Assembly (NCBI GenBank): GCA_000421325.1
Contig: ATWQ01000007.1
Span: 1 to 64,000, forward strand
DNA from: an alpha proteobacterium SCGC AAA536-K22
GTDB taxonomy: Bacteria > Pseudomonadota > Alphaproteobacteria > Puniceispirillales > Marisalimonadaceae
Direction of reading: 5' to 3'
DNA: 64,000 bases
The notes beneath the pieces were generated by a model that did no database searches, had not been told where the DNA came from, and worked only from the letters and a program-made list of their open reading frames with translations. Position 1 is the first letter of the stretch. The number at the start of each line of letters is the position of its first letter. The translations under genes and the position numbers were made by a program. Below, piece by piece: positions 56,176-64,000 of the stretch.

Positions 56176-56340
56176 ATGGATAGTGAAATTACAAAATTAA
56201 GTAAACAAAAAGAAGAAAATGATTCTAACGATAATGTGTCAGAAGATAAAATTGCTCCAAAAGAAAAAGGAGGTCCTAAGGGCTTGGAACCAACTAGATA
56301 TGGAGACTGGGAAAAAGCAGGAAGATGCTCAGATTTTTAA
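56176..56340 (+). CDS. SdhAF4-like small protein (DUF1674)
   Basis: A 54-residue protein that is too short for many gene finders. The N-terminus is charged and probably disordered. The C-terminus GGPKGLEPTRYGDWEKAGRC, ending SDF, is the diagnostic DUF1674 motif shared with mitochondrial SDHAF4, which binds the flavinated SdhA subunit of succinate dehydrogenase during assembly. The stop follows immediately after that motif, so the gene is complete. The sdh operon is not in the window. A DUF1491 gene follows 18 bases later. Confidence 0.88.
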   Translation: MDSEITKLSKQKEENDSNDNVSEDKIAPKEKGGPKGLEPTRYGDWEKAGRCSDF

Positions 56341-56358
56341 ATTGATGACACTTTTAAA

Positions 56359-56709
56359 ATGATAATTGAATTAAAATCAGAAATACTGATAAATGCTGGT
56401 ATTAGAGCTGCCGAAAGAAATTTTACCAACGCTTATGTTACTAAAAGAGGTGACAGTGAAGCTGGTGCTATATTTGTTAAAATTGATACGTTAGATGGTT
56501 GCGGCAAACTTTTTACACGTAATTTGAAGTATGACTTAATTAATGAGAATAATTTTATTGAATTTATAAATTTATATCCTGAAAAAAAAATACAAAACAT
56601 TGACATAGATAAAAGAATTTCTAAAGAAATAGAAATAGATAGGGATTGTTGGATCGTAGAAATTGAAGACAAAGAAGGACGGAATCCATTTCATAATTTA
56701 AATTGTTAA
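56359..56709 (+). CDS. DUF1491 family protein
   Basis: A 116-residue protein with the DUF1491 features LKSEILINAGIRAAE, TKRGDSEAGAIFVKI, LDGCGKLFTR and the C-terminal DRDCWIVEIEDKEGR. The family is restricted to alphaproteobacteria and has no known function. No signal or membrane segment. It follows the DUF1674 gene by 18 bases and overlaps the convergent panE-like gene by 12 bases. Confidence 0.85.
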   Translation: MIIELKSEILINAGIRAAERNFTNAYVTKRGDSEAGAIFVKIDTLDGCGKLFTRNLKYDLINENNFIEFINLYPEKKIQNIDIDKRISKEIEIDRDCWIVEIEDKEGRNPFHNLNC

Positions 56710-57714
56710 ATCCTCTATTAGTTGGCTTCTTTCATATAAACCTAAATAGTCTGCTTTTAGTTTAAGTATCCCATTTATATGTTTTAACATTGGTGTTGGT
56801 ATACTTAGTTTTGTTCCAATTTCTATAATTGCGCTCATAATAGGATCTATTTCTAAAGGTCGTTTCATTTCAATATCTTGTCGTGTTGAAGGCTTATGGC
56901 CAATTATAGATGATGCACCATCAATCCTTTTTTCAACTGTTACATTGAAGTTAACCCCAATTGCTTCACCAACTCTTTGGCATTCTTCCATTATTTCTTT
57001 TATTAATGATCTTGAACTTGGGTCATTACCTATAACGTCTAAACTTGCCCCAGTAATTGCGCTTATGGGGTTAAAAGAACAATTTCCCCAAAGTTTGATC
57101 CAAATTTCATCTCTCAAATTCTTTTTTTGAGGGGCTTTAAGTCCACCTTTTATAAAGAGATCAGATAATATTTTTAATCTGTCTGAATTTATTCCATTTG
57201 GTTCCCCAAGGCTAAATCTATTTCCTTCGATATGTTTTATAATGCCTGGCCTTTCAATTTCGCATGCTGGATAGACAACACAACCTAATGCACGTTTGGG
57301 ATTAAGTGTCTTCCAGATAATGCCATGAGGATCTACAGAATTTATATATGTGTTTTCAAGCTTTGTACCTGTGTCAGATTTATAAAAATACCACCAAGGT
57401 AACCCATTAACTGCTGATAAAATAGCCGTGTTGTCATTTAAAAGAGGTTTTAACTTATTCACAATTCCTGAAATTGCATGAGCTTTAACACCAATAATTA
57501 TATAATCTTGTGTGCCTAATTCACAGGGATTTTCTGTAACCTTTAATTTAAATGTTTCTGATTTGTTGTTTGAAATTAAAGTTAAACCATTTTTTTCCAT
57601 AGCTTCTTTATGAGGACCTCTAGCTATTAATGATACATTGGCTCCAGCTTTACTTAAACTACATCCAATATAGCCTCCTATTGCTCCTGCACCAAATACG
57701 CAAACATTAATCAT
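56698..57714 (-). CDS. 2-dehydropantoate 2-reductase (PanE/ApbA family)
   Basis: The N-terminal NADP fold VFGAGAIGGYIGCSLSKAGANVSLIARG is clear. The catalytic-region segments KLWGNCSFNPISAITGASLD and STRQDIEMKRPLEIDPI fit the ketopantoate-reductase family. The length of 338 is slightly above average. It is 9 bases downstream of the acyl-CoA ligase on the same strand. The family contains many enzymes that reduce other 2-oxo or 2-hydroxy acids, so a role outside pantothenate synthesis is possible. Confidence 0.85.
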   Translation of the reverse strand: MINVCVFGAGAIGGYIGCSLSKAGANVSLIARGPHKEAMEKNGLTLISNNKSETFKLKVTENPCELGTQDYIIIGVKAHAISGIVNKLKPLLNDNTAILSAVNGLPWWYFYKSDTGTKLENTYINSVDPHGIIWKTLNPKRALGCVVYPACEIERPGIIKHIEGNRFSLGEPNGINSDRLKILSDLFIKGGLKAPQKKNLRDEIWIKLWGNCSFNPISAITGASLDVIGNDPSSRSLIKEIMEECQRVGEAIGVNFNVTVEKRIDGASSIIGHKPSTRQDIEMKRPLEIDPIMSAIIEIGTKLSIPTPMLKHINGILKLKADYLGLYERSQLIEDLTI

Positions 57715-57723
57715 ATTAATTCC

Positions 57724-59226
57724 CTATTCTAAGCCAAGTTTTACAGCAAGACCTATTCTTTGAAGTTTACCAGTAGCCCCTTTTGGTATTTCGTTTAAAA
57801 AACAAATATATTTTGGAATTTTAAAATCTGCTAAATGATTTCTAGCATAATTTTTAATTTCATTTTCAGAACATTTTTCATCACTTTTCAGGACAATGGC
57901 GGCGCCTATAGCTTCTCCTAGTAACTTGTCCTTTACCCCAAAAGTAACAACTTGTTCAATTGCTTCATGTTCCATTAAGATATTATCTATTTCTAGAGGA
58001 GACACTTTTTCGCCACCACGATTGATAATTTCTTTTAATCTTCCAGAAATTTTTAAATAACCATCATTATCAAAGAAACCTTGATCACCAGTTCTAAACC
58101 AGCCATTAATAAACGAAGATTTATTAGCTTCATCGTTATTTTCGTAACCAAAAGTTACATTATCACCCCGAATACATACCTCTCCCTCCTTACCATTATT
58201 TTGAATATTTCCTTCAGCATCCATTATACAAACTTCTGGACCTGCAGGTTTGCCGACAAAACCAGCTTTTTGAATTTGAGGAGGCATTGGATTTGAGGTC
58301 ATTTGGTGAGATGCTTCGGTCATTCCATAAGCTTCAATCACTGTTGTTTTAAAAACTTCTCTTAATTGTTCAAAAACAGCTGGTGGTAAAGAAGCTGAGG
58401 ATGATCTAATAAACCTAAGTGATAGGTCTTCGGCAACTTTTATATTTCTCTTTGCTCTCATTAATATTCCTTGATGCATAGTAGGAACTCCTGAGTACCA
58501 AGATATTCTTTCTTTTTTTGCTATATCTAAAAATTTTAATGCATTAAAACCATTACTTGCATAAACTGAGGCTCCTGAAAATATTGACGAACACAAAATT
58601 GCAATTAAGCCGTGTATATGAAAAAGAGGCATAATATTGTAGCAATGATCAGCAGAGTTTAATTTAAGAGAATTTGAAATATTTATTGCAGAAGAATAAA
58701 TATTTCTATTTGTTAGAGGCACTACTTTGGGTCTAGATGTGGTTCCAGACGTATGAAGCACTAAAGCCTCATATGTTTCTTTACATAATTCAAAACTCGA
58801 AATTTCATTGTAAAGATTAAATATTCCCGTTGGTGCACCATCTATTTTTTTTATTTCACATACTTCAATGCCTAATTTTTTTGCAGCTTCAACTACAGGG
58901 TTAATACTATCCTTTTCAACAATAACGATTTTAGGCATTAAATCTTTTAAATAAAATTCATATTCACTTAGTTTGTAAGAAGGGTTTAGTGGCGCAGCAG
59001 ACATATAACTTGCAATAGCTAAGAAAGTTGTCGCCATCTCAGGGCCATTCGGGAGAACGATCGCCGCTCTATCCGAATTTAGAATGCCTTTTTTAGAAAG
59101 CTGACCAGATATGTCAAAAACATGTTTTTTTAAGTCTGAGTATTTGATTTTAGAACCATCACTCGACGTTATTGCAATACTTTCATTATCATTATTATTA
59201 ATCAAATTTCTTATAGTTTGTGTCAT
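57724..59226 (-). CDS. AMP-forming acyl-CoA synthetase, oxalate-CoA ligase-like
   Basis: An ANL-superfamily enzyme that activates an acid with ATP and CoA. The P-loop LHTSGTTSRPKVVPL, the YGMTEASHQM motif and WFRTGDQGFFDNDGYL are intact. The C-terminal catalytic lysine lies in PKGATGKLQRIG. Segments such as MPLFHIHGLIAILCSS, FIRSSSASLPP and INRGGEKVSPLEIDNIL resemble the oxalate-CoA ligase (AAE3/Pcs60) group. The length of 500 fits. Substrate assignment is inference from this resemblance. It is operonic with the PanE-like gene. Confidence 0.8.
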   Translation of the reverse strand: MTQTIRNLINNNDNESIAITSSDGSKIKYSDLKKHVFDISGQLSKKGILNSDRAAIVLPNGPEMATTFLAIASYMSAAPLNPSYKLSEYEFYLKDLMPKIVIVEKDSINPVVEAAKKLGIEVCEIKKIDGAPTGIFNLYNEISSFELCKETYEALVLHTSGTTSRPKVVPLTNRNIYSSAINISNSLKLNSADHCYNIMPLFHIHGLIAILCSSIFSGASVYASNGFNALKFLDIAKKERISWYSGVPTMHQGILMRAKRNIKVAEDLSLRFIRSSSASLPPAVFEQLREVFKTTVIEAYGMTEASHQMTSNPMPPQIQKAGFVGKPAGPEVCIMDAEGNIQNNGKEGEVCIRGDNVTFGYENNDEANKSSFINGWFRTGDQGFFDNDGYLKISGRLKEIINRGGEKVSPLEIDNILMEHEAIEQVVTFGVKDKLLGEAIGAAIVLKSDEKCSENEIKNYARNHLADFKIPKYICFLNEIPKGATGKLQRIGLAVKLGLE

Positions 59227-59353
59227 TGTTAATTTTTTCTATTTTATAAAGTTAACTATATTTTAAATGTATAAATATTTAAATCTAATTCAATTCTTAG
59301 AAGTAAAAGTCAAATTTGTAAATTTCTTAAAATTCAATTAAACAAACTTAATT

Positions 59354-60859
59354 CTATATACACTTTTTTAAAAAGTCCTTGGCTGAGGGACTTAATTTTT
59401 CATCTCCATCGTTATTAGAAATATCATTAGCAATACTTTTCCCGAGTTCTACACCCCACTGGTCAAAACTATTAATATTCCATAAAAAACCAGATGCAAT
59501 TGTAACATTTTCATACAGAGAAATCAGCATTCCAATAGAAAATGGATTATTTTCCTCCCAGCTAATAATTGTTGATGGTCGGTTTCCTGGAAAGTTTTTG
59601 TTTTTATTAGTAAAATCAACTGAACCAATAGCTAATGCTTCTGCCTGAGCAATTGCATTTACGATTAAATGTTTATGATTTGTCATTAAATGACTAAATT
59701 TTTTGTTTTTGATTGGTTTGCGAGGTATTAGTATATCAATGGGAGTGGTTTCTAGGCCTTGGTGTAAAAATTGGAAAAAACTATGCTGAGCGTTTGTACC
59801 AACTTCTCCCCAAATAAGTGGACTTGCGGGCATTTTAAGTGTTTGACCCTCTATATCAACACTTTTACCATTACTTTCCATTTCTAATTGTTGTGCCCAA
59901 GCAGGCAATTTGGATAGACTATTGCTATATGGAACAATGCAGTGATTGTTTCTATTTAAAAAATTTCTATTCCATATTCTTAGTAAAGCGAAAATAATTG
60001 GAATATTACTTTCAATTTCTTCATTAACAAAATGTTCATCCATTGTTTGGGCGCCATGCAAGAACTTCTTATAGTTATCTTCTCCTAAACCAAATAAAAT
60101 TGACATGCCTACTGAAGACCATAATGAGTACCTTCCTCCAATATTTTCAGAGACATGAAAAATATTAGATTTTTTAAAACCCCATTTCTTAGCTTTTTCT
60201 TTTGATGAAGTAACCGCTACCATTGCATCATTCAAACTAACATTGCTCTCTGCCAGCCAATTCTTTATGATCCTTGCATTTTCTCGAGTTTCAAGGGTTC
60301 CAAAACTTTTAGACGCTATTATAAACAAAGTTGTTTCTGGATCACATTTTTCAAATACCTCAATTAGATTTATTGGATCAATATTTGAAACATAAAAAAT
60401 CTTTGGTCCTTTATAAAAACTTTCTAGCGCTCGATTAACCATTAATGGTCCTAAATCAGATCCTCCAATACCGACATTTACAATAGTTTTAAATGATCTT
60501 TTACTCAAAATTACATTTGTAAAATTAATAAGATTTTTCCATTCTTGTGTTTCAAAACGTTCTTTTTTTCTAAGACCAAAATGATCAACAGACCGGTTTT
60601 CAGATTGATTTATTTTAAATCCTGAGACCATTTTTTTTATTTTTGACTTAATCTTTGCTTTTTTAGCAAGGTTAATTAGATCGTTTTTGATTTCTTTATC
60701 AAGAGTCTGTCTTGTAATGTCTATTTTGAAATCATGAAATTTAAATTGAAATTCAGCAATTCGTTCTTGATCATAAATAAGATTACTTAAGTTATTAAAA
60801 TCTTTGAATTTTAACTTTTCAAATATAACTTTTGTTATTGGGTTATCAGCTAATTGCAT
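59354..60859 (-). CDS. pgi: Glucose-6-phosphate isomerase
   Basis: Interconverts glucose- and fructose-6-phosphate. The sugar isomerase segments VNVGIGGSDLGPLMV and FYVSNIDPINL, the ESNGKS segment and the C-terminal NINSFDQWGVELGK (PGI signature 2) are present. The length of 501 is slightly shorter than enterobacterial Pgi, usual for alphaproteobacteria. It is divergent from the PCuAC gene. Confidence 0.96.
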   Translation of the reverse strand: MQLADNPITKVIFEKLKFKDFNNLSNLIYDQERIAEFQFKFHDFKIDITRQTLDKEIKNDLINLAKKAKIKSKIKKMVSGFKINQSENRSVDHFGLRKKERFETQEWKNLINFTNVILSKRSFKTIVNVGIGGSDLGPLMVNRALESFYKGPKIFYVSNIDPINLIEVFEKCDPETTLFIIASKSFGTLETRENARIIKNWLAESNVSLNDAMVAVTSSKEKAKKWGFKKSNIFHVSENIGGRYSLWSSVGMSILFGLGEDNYKKFLHGAQTMDEHFVNEEIESNIPIIFALLRIWNRNFLNRNNHCIVPYSNSLSKLPAWAQQLEMESNGKSVDIEGQTLKMPASPLIWGEVGTNAQHSFFQFLHQGLETTPIDILIPRKPIKNKKFSHLMTNHKHLIVNAIAQAEALAIGSVDFTNKNKNFPGNRPSTIISWEENNPFSIGMLISLYENVTIASGFLWNINSFDQWGVELGKSIANDISNNDGDEKLSPSAKDFLKKCI

Positions 60860-60941
60860 AAATCCTGATTGCCACCTTTTTTATTTGATAAATACTATTA
60901 TAAATTATATATCATGATTTAATAAATGGGGATAAAAATTT

Positions 60942-61436
60942 ATGTATTCATTAAAGCATTTATCAAACTTTGTTTTTTCATTTATTTTAATCCTGTTATC
61001 TTCACAGAGTTTTTCTGAAACAATTAGTTTTAAAGGCTTAGTTTTATCAGATTTTTGGATAAAAAAGGTTATTGCTAATAATATTACAACTTCAGGCTAC
61101 ATTAAGATTGAAAATAAAAATGATAAGAATGAACGTTTAATTTCTGTAGAATCAGTTTTTTCAAAAATAACAGAACTTCATGATATGAAGATTAAAAATG
61201 ACATAATGATAATGAAACATTTAGAAGAGGGTGTATTAATTAAGTCCAAATCACAACTGAATCTAAAGCCTGGAAGTTCTCATATTATGTTCATTGATCT
61301 AACTAAGTCCTTAAAGAAGATAAAAAACCAAAAAGTTAAATTCAATTTTGAAAAGGCAGGTTCAATAATTATTAATATGCCAATTATTAATAAAACTGAA
61401 AAATCAAATAAAAAGAAAAAGCACCATCATCATTAA
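60942..61436 (+). CDS. PCuAC-family periplasmic copper chaperone
   Basis: Delivers copper to the CuA centre of cytochrome c oxidase in related systems. A signal peptide (residues 1 to about 25, ending SFS) is followed by the DUF461 domain with copper ligands His80, Met91, His114 and Met116 in the H-X10-M and HxM arrangement. The length is 164. Unusually, the protein ends in a natural KKKKHHHH tail, an added metal-binding cluster. It is 159 bases upstream of metY. Its likely client is the ctaC product at 28666-29550. Confidence 0.9.
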   Translation: MYSLKHLSNFVFSFILILLSSQSFSETISFKGLVLSDFWIKKVIANNITTSGYIKIENKNDKNERLISVESVFSKITELHDMKIKNDIMIMKHLEEGVLIKSKSQLNLKPGSSHIMFIDLTKSLKKIKNQKVKFNFEKAGSIIINMPIINKTEKSNKKKKHHHH

Positions 61437-61594
61437 TATTATATATAGCAAAATTTTATTTTTTAAAAAAATCACTTTTAAGAAAAATTTTCTTTTATTT
61501 AATTTAATTTTGAAATAAAAAAGTAAATAATTCATTTTCATGTTGTTAATTAGAATTTTTTTCTTATCTTACGAAATTTAGGAAGAATATTTTA
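61437..61594. other. Region between the PCuAC gene and metY
   Basis: A 158-bp A/T-rich stretch. I looked for SAM-II or SAM-V riboswitch features, which occur before methionine genes in alphaproteobacteria and SAR11, and did not recognise any. It contains an A/T-only inverted repeat near 61480-61500 and a ribosome binding site AGGAAG at 61580-61585. Confidence 0.4.
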
Positions 61595-62896
61595 ATGAGT
61601 ACTTTTACAAATCCAGAAACCCTTAGTCTTCATGCTGGATGGAGAGCTGATGAAACCACAGGTTCAGTCGCGGTCCCAATTCATCAAACTACAAGTTATC
61701 AGTTTGCTAACACAGAACAGGCCGCAAATTTATTTTCTTTATCAGAATTAGGCAATATTTATACAAGAATAATGAACCCAACCAATGATATATTGGAAAA
61801 GAGATTAGCAGCTTTAGAAGGTGGTGTTGCTGCATTAGCTTTATCTTCAGGTCAAACAGCGTCTGCAATTGCAATTCAAAATATTACAAAGGCCGGAGAT
61901 AATATTGTCAGTTCAACTGACTTATACGGTGGTACTTGGAATTTATTTGTAAATACTTTAAAGGATATGGGTATCGAAGTTAGGTTTGTAGATCCATCAG
62001 ATACTCAGGCATTTAAAAATGCAACAGATGATAAAACAAGAGCTTATTATGCTGAAACTTTGCCTAATCCAAAATTAAAGGTGTTTCCTATATCAGAAGT
62101 TAGCGCAATAGGAAAGAATTATGGAATACCTTTGATAATAGATAACACAGCTTCTCCAGTAATATGTAGACCTTTTGATCATGGCGCAGCAATTGTCGTT
62201 TATTCTCTTACCAAATATATTGGTGGTCATGGAAATTCAATTGGAGGGTTAATTATTGATGGTGGTAATTTTGATTGGGAAGGTGCTGGGAAAAAAAGAC
62301 AACCGGCTTTAAATACACCTGATCCTTCATATGGTGGAGCTGTCTGGGTAGATGCTGTAAAACCATTAGGTCCCATTGCTTATATTATTAAAGCAAGGGT
62401 TACTTTGTTACGTGACCTTGGAGGTGCATTAAGTCCATTTAATGCTTTTCTAATATTACAAGGTCTTGAAACTATTAGTTTAAGAATGAAAACACATTGT
62501 GCAAATGCTTCAAAAGTTGCTTATTTCTTAGAAAATCACAAATCAGTAGATCATGTTATTTATCCTGAGTTGCAAACAGGAACTTCTAAAAAAAATGCAG
62601 AAAAGTATTTAAATGTAGGATTTGGAGGTCTGGTTGGCTTTGAATTGAAGGGTGGCGCTGAAGCAGGTAAAAAATTTATTGATAACTTAAACTTGTTCTA
62701 CCATGTTGCTAACATTGGTGACACAAAAAGCCTTGCTATTCATCCGGCAACTACAACACATAGTCAGTTATCAAATGAAGATAAATTGAAGTCTGGTGTT
62801 TCAGATTCGTATGTAAGACTGTCAGTCGGTATTGAACACATAGATGATATCATAGGCGACTTAACTTTAGCTTTAGATAAGTCACAAGAAAAGTAA
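61595..62896 (+). CDS. metY: O-acetylhomoserine sulfhydrylase
   Basis: Makes homocysteine (or methionine, with methanethiol) from O-acetylhomoserine and sulfide, using PLP. The PLP lysine is in VVYSLTKYIGGHGNS. The start region TLSLHAGWRADETTGSVAVPIHQTTSYQF is typical of MetY, as are ALSSGQTASAIA and FGGLVGFELKGG. The length of 433 is usual. The preference for O-acetyl over O-succinyl homoserine is inferred from similarity. Confidence 0.95.
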   Translation: MSTFTNPETLSLHAGWRADETTGSVAVPIHQTTSYQFANTEQAANLFSLSELGNIYTRIMNPTNDILEKRLAALEGGVAALALSSGQTASAIAIQNITKAGDNIVSSTDLYGGTWNLFVNTLKDMGIEVRFVDPSDTQAFKNATDDKTRAYYAETLPNPKLKVFPISEVSAIGKNYGIPLIIDNTASPVICRPFDHGAAIVVYSLTKYIGGHGNSIGGLIIDGGNFDWEGAGKKRQPALNTPDPSYGGAVWVDAVKPLGPIAYIIKARVTLLRDLGGALSPFNAFLILQGLETISLRMKTHCANASKVAYFLENHKSVDHVIYPELQTGTSKKNAEKYLNVGFGGLVGFELKGGAEAGKKFIDNLNLFYHVANIGDTKSLAIHPATTTHSQLSNEDKLKSGVSDSYVRLSVGIEHIDDIIGDLTLALDKSQEK

Positions 62897-62970
62897 AATA
62901 TGCTTACATGATATAATACTAATTAATATTTTTTTATTAATCTTGGTTATATTTTAGAAATATTGTAAAT

Positions 62971-62984
62971 AATGATTAATCATT
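62971..62984. promoter_or_regulatory. 14-bp palindrome upstream of dusA
   Basis: AATGATTAATCATT is a perfect 14-base palindrome 23 bases before the dusA start codon, in the 110-bp gap after metY. It may be a regulator site or chance in such A/T-rich DNA. No protein is assigned. Confidence 0.3.
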
Positions 62985-63006
62985 AAAAATTTGTAGGGCA
63001 AAAAAT

Positions 63007-64000
63007 TGGTATTTGAAGAAAATTTTTCTGTTGCTCCAATGATGGAATGGACAGATAGGCATTGTAGATATTTTCATAGGCTTTTATCTAATTCAGCAGT
63101 TTTATATACTGAAATGATTTCTGCTGATGCTCTAATTTTTGGACCACGACATAATTTGTTAGTGTTTAACAATGAGGAGTTACCTTGTGTTCTTCAATTA
63201 GGAGGTAATGATCCTAAAAAATTAGCCTTGGCTGCACAATATGGACAAGATTATGGTTACTCTAAGATTAATTTAAATATTGGATGTCCATCTAATCGAG
63301 TGCAGAGCGGGGCGTTTGGTGCGTGTCTAATGAAGGACCCTAAACTAGTTGCTGAGTGTGTTAAAACGATACAAAATAATTGTCAAATACCTATAACCAT
63401 AAAATGTAGAATTGGTGTTGATGATATGCACACGGTGCAAGGCCTAGATAATTTCGTTGATGAGGTGTCCGAAGCTGGTGTTAAATTGTTTGTTATCCAC
63501 GCTAGAAAAGCACTATTAAATGGACTTAGTCCAAAGCAAAATAGAGAGATTCCTCCTTTAAATTATAATAGGGTTGGACTATTAAAAAAAAGAAGGCCTG
63601 ATTTAAAAATTATTATTAATGGTGGAATTCAATCAATAAAAGAAGGTCAAGATTTAGTAAAAAAATTTGCTCTTGATGGTTTTATGATTGGCAGAGAAGT
63701 GTATAAAAATCCATATATATTATCTTCATTGGATAGAATAGTATTCAATAGCGAAGTAAAAACCAAATCAAGATATAAAGTTGCAATGGAAATGGCAGAT
63801 TATATCGATAATTTTATGAAAAAAAATGAAGGTAATGTTCATTCAGTTACAAGACATATTTTAGGTTTGTATAACTCTCTTCCTGGTGCTAAGGAGTGGA
63901 GGCGTATATTAAGTGAAAATGCCAGGTTTTCAAAAAATGGGGACATATTAAGATTTGCCACAGATAACATTGAGGATTTTATATACAGTAAGAGTTTGAT
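63007..64000 (+). CDS. dusA: tRNA-dihydrouridine synthase A, partial (continues past window end)
   Basis: Reduces uridines in the D-loop of tRNA (U20/U20a) with FMN and NADPH. The open frame runs from a TTG at 63007 to the end without a stop; 331 codons are visible. The start APMMEWTDRHCRYFHRLLS and the segment NIGCPSNRVQSGAFGACLM, with the catalytic cysteine, are diagnostic for DusA. INGGIQS and MIGREVYKNPYIL form the FMN-phosphate region. The TTG is supported by a TAGGG element 8 bases upstream and by lack of an in-frame ATG before the conserved start. Confidence 0.94.

Noticed and set aside
61437-61594. SAM riboswitch before metY
   Set aside because: I looked for SAM-II and SAM-V features and found no convincing conserved core or pseudoknot; a covariance-model scan would decide.

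Overview
This window is a strongly AT-rich, tightly packed bacterial chromosome segment with about 67 genes. It shows no tRNA or rRNA gene, no insertion sequence, no prophage and no CRISPR array. Gene content and order point to a marine planktonic alphaproteobacterium with a streamlined genome. Evidence includes tldD-ctaC-ctaD-ctaB-coxF-ctaG-ctaE-surf1, ispH-thrB-rnhA, mutY-DUF721-dsbA-smc, a split F0 operon atpI-B-E-F'-F, SdhAF4/DUF1674 and DUF1491. A proteorhodopsin with its retinal pathway indicates life in sunlit water. I cannot assign the lineage (SAR11-like, HIMB59-like, AEGEAN-169-like or similar) from sequence reading alone.

Layout. 1-8000: end of ileS, lspA, a BamF-like lipoprotein, mutL (frameshifted), rsmD, rluB, tadA, purD, xseA. 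8000-14300: a possible small decayed locus, then the lipid A genes lpxL, lpxK, waaA and a DUF374 acyltransferase on the minus strand, with a divergent MsbA-like exporter. 14250-18130: a tyrosine phosphatase, pmbA/tldE, argC and an uncharacterised gene with a disrupted N-terminus. 18130-23740: a 411-bp regulatory region, a blue-tuned proteorhodopsin with its own terminator, then crtI-crtB-crtY-blh. 23740-28420: ubiA, rsmE, gshA, tldD. 28420-37120: the aa3-type cytochrome c oxidase operon with assembly factors, thrC and an M16 peptidase. 37120-45600: yqgE, a DsbD-like reductase, peroxiredoxin, rnhA, thrB, ispH, a lipoprotein and the F0 ATP synthase operon. 45690-57720: smc, a DsbA-like protein, DUF721, mutY, purH, heparinase-like, rsmB, SdhAF4, DUF1491 and a ketopantoate-reductase-like gene. 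57720-64000: an acyl/oxalate-CoA ligase-like gene, pgi, a PCuAC copper chaperone, metY and a truncated dusA.

How the parts work together. The light pathway is complete from phytoene synthase to retinal cleavage, apart from GGPP synthase, which is not in the window. The same stretch carries the terminal oxidase and the F0 sector, so three ways of making or using the proton gradient sit within 27 kb. Two palindromes stand out. One is an exact 7-1-7 Fur-type box (18341-18355) upstream of proteorhodopsin. The other is an exact Irr-type ICE box (28589-28603) just upstream of the oxidase operon. They suggest that iron status may set the balance between light-driven and iron-dependent respiratory proton pumping. 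This is inference from DNA motifs only.

Most of the window is ordinary housekeeping. I found no clearly new biological system. The best leads are the iron boxes, the 16-bp palindrome at the proteorhodopsin start site, and two homopolymer frame breaks (mutL and the gene at 17351-18126).
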